Source: an uncultured bacterium (lineage in GTDB: Bacteria; Patescibacteriota; Minisyncoccia; Phycocordibacterales; UBA9973). From it: 14,024 nt of DNA. How positions within the stretch are numbered: the stretch's first letter is position 1; each line of letters starts with the position of its first letter. Below the pieces are notes generated by a model that was given only the letters and a program-made list of their open reading frames with translations, was not told the DNA's origin and did not search any database. The position numbers and the translations under genes were made by a program. This document shows positions 1-6,216 of the stretch, piece after piece. The stretch is taken from assembly GCA_903907175.1 (NCBI GenBank), contig CAIVNB010000050.1:1-14024 (forward strand), written 5' to 3'.

Positions 1-11
1 ATTTTTTCATT

Positions 12-17
12 TATAAT
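12..17 (+). promoter_or_regulatory. Possible -10 for the glycerate kinase gene
   Basis: A consensus TATAAT lies 47 nt before the kinase ATG, giving a predicted leader of about 40 nt. The -35 region would fall outside the window and the DNA here is AT-rich, so a chance match is quite possible. Confidence 0.3.
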
Positions 18-64
18 TGCACCTATTATTATTTCTTTCTTTTTGTAAGTAATTATTTAAAAAA

Positions 65-856
65 ATGGAAGACAGAATAAAAAAATTATATTCACCACTT
101 TTTAATGAAATCTATAAATGGAAATTAAATTCCAACAAAAAAACCTTCGTGGTCGGAATGCAAGGAACTCAAGGAGTAGGAAAAACAACCATATGCTCTT
201 ATCTGATAAAAAAGTTTGCAGAAATTAATTTAAATGCAGTTACCGTTTCAATCGATGATTTTTACTTAACAAGGAAAGAACAGATTGAACTTTCAAAAAC
301 GGGTAATCCTTACCTGGAAGAACGTGGATACCCTGGAACCCATGACATAAAATTGGGAGAAAAAACTTTACTTGAACTCACTACTTCTAATGGAAAAACA
401 AAAGTCCCAAGTTACGATAAATCTTTATATAATGGTAAAGGAGACAGGGTAAAAGAAGAAGATTGGAAAACTATTGAAACCCCAGTTGATATAATCATAC
501 TCGAAGGATGGATGCTTGGTTTTACCCCAAAAACAAATATCGAAGATCCAAATTTAAATTTAATTAATCAAAAATTAAATGAATATTATACTTGGTATAA
601 ATATATTGATGCTTTTATTTTCTTAATACCTGAAGAGATAAATTATGTAATGGATTGGAGGGTTGAAGCAGAAGAAAATATGAAAAAATCTGGGAAATCA
701 GGAATGACAGAAGAAGAAGCAAAACGATATACAAATAAATTTATTATTGCATATAAACTTTATTTACCTGATCTAAAATCACCAATTAGTGGACCAGTGC
801 TAAAAATCAAAATAGGAAAAGACAGGATGCCTTGTGATAATTTTGGGAAAAGTTGA
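65..856 (+). CDS. D-glycerate 3-kinase-like P-loop kinase
   Basis: Predicted cytosolic kinase that phosphorylates D-glycerate to 3-phosphoglycerate with ATP, feeding lower glycolysis. The 263-residue protein has a Walker A loop at residues 34-41 (GTQGVGKT), the family motif SIDDFYLT at 62-69, RGYPGTHD at 87-94, YDKS-x-YNGKGDR at 117-128 and LEGWMLGF at 146-153. A WRVEAE segment at 198-203 is followed by the typical C-terminal region. These motifs in this order match my memory of plant GLYK-type D-glycerate 3-kinases and their bacterial and yeast relatives; that match is established knowledge, and activity here is inferred. The start at 65 gives a sensible N-terminus, and no Shine-Dalgarno site precedes it. 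The stop codon directly abuts the stop of the convergent dehydrogenase. Related P-loop kinases such as uridine or pantothenate kinase are possible but fit the motifs less well. Confidence 0.85.
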   Translation: MEDRIKKLYSPLFNEIYKWKLNSNKKTFVVGMQGTQGVGKTTICSYLIKKFAEINLNAVTVSIDDFYLTRKEQIELSKTGNPYLEERGYPGTHDIKLGEKTLLELTTSNGKTKVPSYDKSLYNGKGDRVKEEDWKTIETPVDIIILEGWMLGFTPKTNIEDPNLNLINQKLNEYYTWYKYIDAFIFLIPEEINYVMDWRVEAEENMKKSGKSGMTEEEAKRYTNKFIIAYKLYLPDLKSPISGPVLKIKIGKDRMPCDNFGKS

Positions 857-1867
857 TTATTTAACTAAATTTTGAGTTGTTCCTGAAATAAATCCTTTTA
901 TATTTTCTACTGTTGTTTTAATTATTTCTCCTTCCGCTTCTTTGGAATCAAATGCGATATGCGGAGTGATAATTACATTTGGCATTTCAATAAGAACACG
1001 GTCTTCTAAAAGAGTTTTGTAATCTTTTACATTTTCACTTTTACTTTTCGATGCAAGTATTTCAACTTCCTCTTTTAATTCTCGTTCTCCTTCCATTACA
1101 TCAAGCCCCAGTCCTCCTATAATCTTTTCATTCAATCCCCAAATAAGAGCGTCTGTGTCAATTAATTCTCCTCGAGCTGTATTTATTAAATAGACACCCT
1201 TTTTCATTGTGGCAATGTTTTCTTTATTTATGAGGTGATGGTTGTCTTTAGTATAAGGGGCATGCAAAGTAATAACATCAGATTGTGTAAGAACTTCTTG
1301 TAAACTTTTATATTCAAAATCTAATTCTTTCGCAAAATTTACGTCTGGATACAAATCATACGCTATTACTTTCATATTAAAACCCTTAGCAATCCTTATT
1401 ACATTCTTGCCTATTTTACCAGTGCCTATAACACCGATAATCTTTTCATTTAAATCCATTCCTTCAAAACCAAAAATTGAAAATTCTCCTTGCTCTTTTA
1501 ATTGGCGAGCAGCTCCAAAAATTTTCCGAGTCAAAGAAAGCAATAATGCAAAAGCAAACTCAGCCACAGTTCTTGAACCATAAGCTGGAACATTTGATAC
1601 TTGTATACCTTTTGATGCGCAATATTCTCTATCAATATGATCAAAACCAGTAGAGCGTGTAGCTATGAATTTTAAATTAGGTATTGTATCTACCACGCTT
1701 TTGTCCACCAAAGAACCTACGAAAACTGAGACGATATCAGAATCTTTTGCTAAATATGCAGTTTCTTCTTTTAATTTATTCTCAAAACAAAAAACCTCTA
1801 CACCATCAAAAGCTTTTAAAAAAATAGGTTGTTCCTTTTCTGGAACTTCAAAAAATGTTATTTTCAT
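857..1867 (-). CDS. D-isomer-specific 2-hydroxyacid dehydrogenase (D-lactate dehydrogenase-like)
   Basis: NAD-dependent oxidoreductase of the D-2-hydroxyacid dehydrogenase family, 336 residues and full length. A Rossmann loop GTGKIG lies at 148-153, with an acidic residue (D171) at the end of the next strand, which favours NAD over NADP. The catalytic set is R232 (in NTARGELID), E261 (in DVMEGE) and H303 (in TPHIAF). The HIAF context resembles D-lactate dehydrogenases, so fermentative pyruvate reduction is the first guess. Hydroxypyruvate/glycerate interconversion is also possible because a glycerate kinase gene is adjacent. A charged stretch at about 262-290 looks longer than in compact family members. 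Its own extended -10 lies 6 nt before the ATG, overlapping the stop codon of the upstream DUF167 gene. The exact substrate cannot be read from sequence. Confidence 0.88.
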   Translation of the reverse strand: MKITFFEVPEKEQPIFLKAFDGVEVFCFENKLKEETAYLAKDSDIVSVFVGSLVDKSVVDTIPNLKFIATRSTGFDHIDREYCASKGIQVSNVPAYGSRTVAEFAFALLLSLTRKIFGAARQLKEQGEFSIFGFEGMDLNEKIIGVIGTGKIGKNVIRIAKGFNMKVIAYDLYPDVNFAKELDFEYKSLQEVLTQSDVITLHAPYTKDNHHLINKENIATMKKGVYLINTARGELIDTDALIWGLNEKIIGGLGLDVMEGERELKEEVEILASKSKSENVKDYKTLLEDRVLIEMPNVIITPHIAFDSKEAEGEIIKTTVENIKGFISGTTQNLVK

Positions 1868-1873
1868 AACACT

Positions 1874-1882
1874 ATTATATCA
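1874..1882 (-). promoter_or_regulatory. Extended -10 promoter for the dehydrogenase, predicted leaderless
   Basis: Read on the minus strand this is TGATATAAT, a perfect -10 with the extended TGn element, followed by 6 nt and the ATG. Transcription would start at or within a base or two of the start codon. A weak TTGGTT lies about 18 nt upstream of the -10. The TGA of the extended element is also the stop codon of the DUF167 gene. Confidence 0.65.
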
Positions 1883-2107
1883 TGCTTTTTCATCTACAAC
1901 CAAGAGTTTGTGCGGATGATGATGGCCATTTACTATTCTTATTTTCCCTTTTGGAACCTTAAAATATATAGCTAATATCTCAATAATCTTTTTATTTGCC
2001 ATATTGTTTTTTGCTTTTTCTTTCACGGAAATAAGAAAATGATCTTCAGATTTTTTAAAAATACTTTCTTTTTTCATTCCCGTTTTAGCTACTACCTTAA
2101 TATACAT
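1880..2107 (-). CDS. DUF167 family protein (YggU-like)
   Basis: Small 75-residue protein of the DUF167/UPF0235 family, whose biochemical role is not established. The opening residues MYIKVVAKTGMKKESI resemble the usual start of the family. The middle runs AKNNMANKKIIEILA and then FKVPKGKIRIVNG, and the end is strand-like (HKLLVVDEKA), which is the usual DUF167 order and near its usual length. The family's typical G-x-x-S/T-R-x-K stretch is replaced by GHHHPHK, giving a small histidine cluster. The gene lies 7 nt after the ftsB-like gene and 12 nt before the dehydrogenase on the same strand, so it probably shares the ftsB-like transcript. No Shine-Dalgarno site is visible. Confidence 0.8.
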   Translation of the reverse strand: MYIKVVAKTGMKKESIFKKSEDHFLISVKEKAKNNMANKKIIEILAIYFKVPKGKIRIVNGHHHPHKLLVVDEKA

Positions 2108-2114
2108 TTTATTT

Positions 2115-2492
2115 TTATTTAAAAAGATTTTTTAAAAATGAAAAAATACCTTTTTCCCCTGTTTCCTTTGGAGTTTCAGGTTGATTCTTGTCATCAATTA
2201 TCACCATTACTTGCTCTCCTTCTTTTACCATTCCAAAATTTTCACGAATCACTTCTTCTTTTCCTTTGTCTGTTCCTAATTTTAGAATATCAGAAGAAAG
2301 CTTTTCTTTTCTAGCCTCTAAATCAGAAATCTTTTCCTGCTCTATTTTTTTATTCTTATATGTTTCTTGCAATTTTCCAGTAAGACCAATTATATTCCAC
2401 AAAAAGGCAATCACAATAATAGCAAGTAACACCAAAACTGGCTTGGAACGCATAAAGTCTTTAAATTTATTTTTTTCTTGAAAATTTCGCAT
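2115..2492 (-). CDS. Septum formation initiator, FtsB/DivIC-like
   Basis: Predicted bitopic division protein of 125 residues. It has a short basic cytosolic N-terminus, one hydrophobic membrane helix at about residues 18-36, and a charged heptad-like coiled coil at about 38-73. A conserved-looking segment follows (VIRENFGMVKEGEQVMVII, 81-99), resembling the R-E-x-F/L-G-x-V-x-x-G-E region of FtsB/DivIC proteins. Family members act with FtsL and FtsQ/DivIB in the divisome. The tail at 100-125 is polar and ends in an amphipathic FSFLKNLFK stretch, whose role I cannot assign. The gene diverges from the 37-residue membrane protein gene with only 19 bp between start codons and precedes the DUF167 gene by 7 nt. 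Confidence 0.82.
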   Translation of the reverse strand: MRNFQEKNKFKDFMRSKPVLVLLAIIVIAFLWNIIGLTGKLQETYKNKKIEQEKISDLEARKEKLSSDILKLGTDKGKEEVIRENFGMVKEGEQVMVIIDDKNQPETPKETGEKGIFSFLKNLFK

Positions 2493-2496
2493 AATA

Positions 2497-2505
2497 TGAT
2501 ACTAT
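2497..2505 (+). promoter_or_regulatory. Extended -10 for the 37-residue gene, predicted leaderless
   Basis: TGATACTAT fits the extended -10 pattern TGnTAnnnT and ends 6 nt before the ATG at 2512. It overlaps, on the opposite strand, the -10 assigned to the ftsB-like gene. No -35 is obvious, as expected if the TG element compensates. Confidence 0.5.
2499..2504 (-). promoter_or_regulatory. -10 element for the ftsB-like gene, predicted leaderless
   Basis: Minus-strand TAGTAT lies 6 nt before the ATG at 2492. It is the near-symmetric partner of the plus-strand -10. A second candidate, TACAAT (2504-2509), is 11 nt from the ATG and cannot be excluded. Confidence 0.45.
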
Positions 2506-2511
2506 TGTAAT

Positions 2512-2625
2512 ATGATTTTCGATAAAAAGCACAAAAAGAAAATACAAGTTATATGGTCTGTCTTGGTAGTACTAATTATTGTCAGTATGATCTTGCTGTA
2601 CTCTCCAATATTTAACATCAAATAA
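2512..2625 (+). CDS. Small single-pass membrane protein (37 aa)
   Basis: Short reading frame that fills the space between the ftsB-like gene and lepA. It starts at ATG 2512 and stops at TAA 2623-2625. The product begins MIFDKKHKKKIQV, a strongly basic N-terminus, and continues as one uninterrupted hydrophobic helix of about 20 residues (roughly 13-33) ending in LLYSPIFNIK. The positive-inside rule predicts the N-terminus in the cytosol and a membrane anchor. An extended -10 is positioned 6 nt before the ATG. The stop lies 4 nt from the convergent lepA stop, so the frame fits the gap exactly. Support comes from composition, promoter and fit; I know no named family. A chance frame remains possible. 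Confidence 0.6.
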   Translation: MIFDKKHKKKIQVIWSVLVVLIIVSMILLYSPIFNIK

Positions 2626-2629
2626 TCTC

Positions 2630-4465
2630 TTAATCTTTCGCACGCATCATTTTCAAGAATACATCTTGAGTGATGTTTACTTTAGCGTTTTCTTTCATGC
2701 GAGCTTTACCTTTCTTTTGTTTTTCCAAGAGTTTCTTTTTGCGACTTACATCCCCTCCTCCTACAACCTTAGAGCCGTGCATCAAAACGTCTTTTCGAAA
2801 TGCAGACACAGATTCTGACGCAATTATCCTTCCAAGTGCTTTACCCTGAATCTTAAAGGGAAACTGCTGACGAGGTATGATGCTTTTTAAACGTTCTACT
2901 TGAGTTCTTGCCTCTTCTTCAATTCTTTTGCGAGAAACAATTCGACAAAATGCCACCATCGGTTCATCAGCGACAACAATATCAAGTTTCACTACATCAG
3001 CAACTTTATACTCTCCTATTTCATAAGAGATAGAGCCATATCCTGAGGTAATGCTTTTTAAATCATCAAAAAAATTACGCATTAACTCTCGAAGTGGCAT
3101 TTCTAAACTTATCGCTGAACGATTATCTCCAAAATTTTCCGTAGTGTGTACTATCGCTTCATGATCAAAAAGAAATGGCATAAGTACACTTGCATATGAA
3201 TCGGGAGTAATTATTTTAACTTTTACCCACGGCTCATAAACTTTTACAACTTGCCCATCTTCCGGGAAAAAATGTGGCGAATAAACCATTTCTTCTTTTC
3301 CATTTTTCAAAAGAACTTTATAAGTAATCGATGGCATCGTCACAACTAGCTCAAGTCCGAATTCTCTTTTTAACCGCTCAGTAATGATTTCTAAATGAAG
3401 CATGCCAAGAAAACCACAACGAAAACCTTTTCCAAGTGTTCCTGAAGATTCTTCTTCGTAAGAAAATGCTGAATCAGACAATCGAAGTCGCCCCAGGGCT
3501 AATTTTAAATCAGAAAAATTATCAGCATCTTCTGGGTAAACAGATGCCCATACAACTGGTTTCGGATTCATATATCCTGGAAGTGCTTCTAATGGTTTTT
3601 TGCTGAGTGTTATCGTATCTCCAACAGATGCAATACCAGGCCTTTTGATTCCTGTAACGATGTACCCAATTTCTCCAGCATCAATAGAACTTTTTGGATT
3701 TTCTTCAGGCGAAAATATTCCAACCTCAAGTGCAATAAATTTTTCGCCTGAGACAGAGAATAAAAGTGAATCTCCTTTTTTAAGATGCCCATCAAATACT
3801 CGAACATAAACTATCACTCCACGATGATTGTCATATTTAAAATCAAAAACTAGAGCCCGAACACTATCTTTTTCTTCATAGTGCTTTTGTCCATCTGTCT
3901 CCATATTTCTTTTTGGTGGTGAAATCCTTTTTATGACTTCAGAAAGTAATTTATCTACCCCTTGCCCAGTCTTGCCAGAAACCTCGAGCACATCATCAGG
4001 GTCAATATCAAGAAGCACTGCAACTTCCATTTTTACTTCATCAACTCTTGCAAGTGGTGAATCTATTTTTGATAAAACAGGTATTATTACCAAGCCACTT
4101 TCTCGTGCTAATCCCAGGGTAGTCAAGGTTTGAGCCTGTACTCCTTGAGTCGCATCAACAAGTAAAATAGAGCCTTCTACGGCCTTTAAAGCCCGGGAAA
4201 CTTCATAACTAAAGTCTATGTGTCCAGGCGTATCAATTAGGTTTAAAACGTATTTTTGCTCGTTTAAAGTGTATTCCATGCGCACAGGTTGCATTTTTAT
4301 AGTTATCCCACGCTCCCTTTCAAGCTCCATGGAATCAAGCACTTGGGCACGCATTTTACGCGCCTCAATAGTGTGCGTAATTTCTAACATTCGATCAGCT
4401 AAAGTACTCTTGCCGTGATCAATGTGGGCTATAATTGAAAAGTTTCGGATGTGCTTTAAGTCCAT
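2630..4465 (-). CDS. lepA: Elongation factor 4 (LepA), translational GTPase
   Basis: Ribosome-associated GTPase EF4, 611 residues, close to the usual length. G1 is AHIDHGKS (13-20), G2 is RGITI (52-56) and G3 is DTPGH (78-82). An EF-Tu-like beta-barrel domain, two ferredoxin-like domains and the LepA-specific C-terminal domain follow. This includes the segment GKALGRIIASESVSAFRKDV and a lysine-rich stretch before the short tail FLKMMRAKD. G4 reads SKID at 132-135 where NKID is normal, and G5 reads SGKTG where SAKTG is common. The gene follows the Cys-rich operon by 44 nt on the same strand and has its own candidate extended -10. Its 3' end converges on the 37-residue gene with 4 nt between stops. 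Confidence 0.97.
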   Translation of the reverse strand: MDLKHIRNFSIIAHIDHGKSTLADRMLEITHTIEARKMRAQVLDSMELERERGITIKMQPVRMEYTLNEQKYVLNLIDTPGHIDFSYEVSRALKAVEGSILLVDATQGVQAQTLTTLGLARESGLVIIPVLSKIDSPLARVDEVKMEVAVLLDIDPDDVLEVSGKTGQGVDKLLSEVIKRISPPKRNMETDGQKHYEEKDSVRALVFDFKYDNHRGVIVYVRVFDGHLKKGDSLLFSVSGEKFIALEVGIFSPEENPKSSIDAGEIGYIVTGIKRPGIASVGDTITLSKKPLEALPGYMNPKPVVWASVYPEDADNFSDLKLALGRLRLSDSAFSYEEESSGTLGKGFRCGFLGMLHLEIITERLKREFGLELVVTMPSITYKVLLKNGKEEMVYSPHFFPEDGQVVKVYEPWVKVKIITPDSYASVLMPFLFDHEAIVHTTENFGDNRSAISLEMPLRELMRNFFDDLKSITSGYGSISYEIGEYKVADVVKLDIVVADEPMVAFCRIVSRKRIEEEARTQVERLKSIIPRQQFPFKIQGKALGRIIASESVSAFRKDVLMHGSKVVGGGDVSRKKKLLEKQKKGKARMKENAKVNITQDVFLKMMRAKD

Positions 4466-4474
4466 TGCTTACTC

Positions 4475-4483
4475 ATACTAGCA
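4475..4483 (-). promoter_or_regulatory. Extended -10 promoter for lepA
   Basis: Minus-strand TGCTAGTAT matches TGnTAnnnT and ends 9 nt before the lepA ATG. It sits in the 44-nt gap after the Cys-rich operon. No clear hairpin terminator separates the two, so read-through from the operon is also possible. Confidence 0.45.
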
Positions 4484-4509
4484 AAAAATACGTGAAAATA
4501 AAAGAAAAA

Positions 4510-6216
4510 TTAGTAGACAGCTTGCTGATAACAACGTTCACAATAAACAATTTCTGGTCTGTCTGGCGCATAAGAAGTCTCAAACTCATTAGTACATCCC
4601 TCTTTCATACATCTTCGATGCCATAGCTTCAAAGGATTGCGTTGTTTTATTCTTTGATAATGCCTACAATTTGGGCAAAGATGCGGAACTGGTAAATTCA
4701 TTCTTTTGTAAAACTTAAATTCATCTGGAGTGATTTTAAAGGCTTCAGTACATTGTTCATAGCATTTTCCTTTGTGTTCGCATTCAATCACTTTACCAAT
4801 AATTGATTCATCTATACTTATAATATCATCCAAAATATTTTCACTTTTTATATCTATCTGGTAGTTTCTCTCTTCCCTCTCTTTCCATTTGTATCCTTTT
4901 TCTAATGCTTCAACTTTCGTTAAAGGAAAGTACTCTTGTGCCACAGTTTCGTTATAATAAAATGGACTTAATTCTGGTGGAAAAAATTCTCCATACTTGT
5001 ATATTCTTCCTTTTTTGTCTGTATAGGGTATATCAGACATGTGCTTGATTATCTTAGGCACTAGATCTTCATATTCTTCTTTTGTATATTGTTTATTCAA
5101 AATACAATATTGTTTAGATTTAAAGGAAACACAACCAAATAAATTTGAGGAATTCGGGCAAGAATAAACAAAATTACAATATCGATTATTTTTTGATTGA
5201 GTATAAAATTTAGTTTGATAGGAGCTATCTCCCACGATTGAAGCTTCATAGATTAATTCATTTTTCAAACCACCTGATATATCATAGCTGGTCTCTATCC
5301 CCTCAGTTCCGCGCCAGCAATATTTTATATCCTCCCCTTCACCATTGAAACACCAGTGAGCATTTTTGGAGTTAGACATATTGTCTCCAGTCACGTTGGT
5401 ACATTTAATTATATTCGCAAATTTATGAATGGATTTTTTAAATAATTCATCAAATTCTTCTTTAAATAACTTCTGTGATTTATATGAATCGATTTTATAA
5501 CTTTTAATTTTTTCTAAATATTCTTCTCTTTTATATTGTTTATTCCTTATGCAAAAACTTTTATAACGTAAATTAGAACACATAAAACAATCTGTGCAGT
5601 TTACACAATCAAATAAAAAATTTGAATCACTACATTCTCTACAATTCACCAAGTAAGAAGATTTGTAGCATTTTGTAGTATTTAAATTTTGATAACACAA
5701 CTCAGAATCAGTCGTCCAATAGCAATCAACGCAATCTTTGCTACGCTCCATTATTTGAGAATAAAAAACATTCTCGCATCTTACCGCAATTGAAAGATAT
5801 ATGTTCTTCGAATAAGCACTATGATTCGAATAATCGGCCTCAATATTATTGAAACCCCATAAATTAAGAGTGGGAACGTTTTCTATTAATTCTTTATATT
5901 GTTCAAAAAACGACCTTGAAAAATCATAATCCCTGCCGTACGTGATTGCGTCCCAACTATCTCCCCACCAGCAATCATGACAATATACTGGGGCTTTATC
6001 ATCTAAAGAAATAGCGCTGATGATGCTTTTTTTACAAAGATCGCACTGACGTTTGTAGAAATTTCTTTCATTCCTCCAAATAAATCGTCTAATGAGCCGA
6101 CACTCCGGACAAAAAGTCGGTGGTGGAACTTTTATTTTTTCATAAAAGTTAAAATCCTCTATTTCAATAGTGAAATCTTTTTTACAGTTCTGACAGTTTT
6201 TAATTTCTGGTTTCAT
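4510..6216 (-). CDS. Cys-rich zinc-ribbon repeat protein, paralog 3 (568 aa)
   Basis: Cytosolic protein (no signal peptide or membrane helix) of unknown function with 36 cysteines. The N-terminal module has four CxxC pairs, C8/C11, C36/C39, C58/C61 and C79/C82, the last two forming a CxxC-x17-CxxC ribbon. A GDSWDA...FFEQ segment follows at 85-106. Tract 1 (147-222) holds 12 cysteines all spaced by multiples of three, ending C204-C207-C210-C213 then C222 and the hinge NKQYKREEY. A second, weaker tract ends at C371 with NKQYTKEEY. Residues 393-445 form a conserved linker (YKYGEFFP, ELSPF). The C-terminal module (479-562) repeats the N-terminal one. The start codon overlaps the upstream stop by 1 nt (TAATG), implying translational coupling. 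Zinc binding is inferred from the CxxC spacing. Confidence 0.85.
   Translation of the reverse strand: MKPEIKNCQNCKKDFTIEIEDFNFYEKIKVPPPTFCPECRLIRRFIWRNERNFYKRQCDLCKKSIISAISLDDKAPVYCHDCWWGDSWDAITYGRDYDFSRSFFEQYKELIENVPTLNLWGFNNIEADYSNHSAYSKNIYLSIAVRCENVFYSQIMERSKDCVDCYWTTDSELCYQNLNTTKCYKSSYLVNCRECSDSNFLFDCVNCTDCFMCSNLRYKSFCIRNKQYKREEYLEKIKSYKIDSYKSQKLFKEEFDELFKKSIHKFANIIKCTNVTGDNMSNSKNAHWCFNGEGEDIKYCWRGTEGIETSYDISGGLKNELIYEASIVGDSSYQTKFYTQSKNNRYCNFVYSCPNSSNLFGCVSFKSKQYCILNKQYTKEEYEDLVPKIIKHMSDIPYTDKKGRIYKYGEFFPPELSPFYYNETVAQEYFPLTKVEALEKGYKWKEREERNYQIDIKSENILDDIISIDESIIGKVIECEHKGKCYEQCTEAFKITPDEFKFYKRMNLPVPHLCPNCRHYQRIKQRNPLKLWHRRCMKEGCTNEFETSYAPDRPEIVYCERCYQQAVY

Noticed and set aside
3600..3809. 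Plus- and minus-strand short frames inside lepA
   Set aside because: Shadows of the lepA coding frame, with no promoter or family resemblance.
5086..5110. Inverted repeat ATATTGT...ACAATAT, with near copies elsewhere in the Cys-rich genes
   Set aside because: It encodes the conserved QYCILNKQY hinge; CAATAT codons for Gln-Tyr occur twice and CAATATTG is itself palindromic. The repeat is explained by protein conservation, not a regulatory site.
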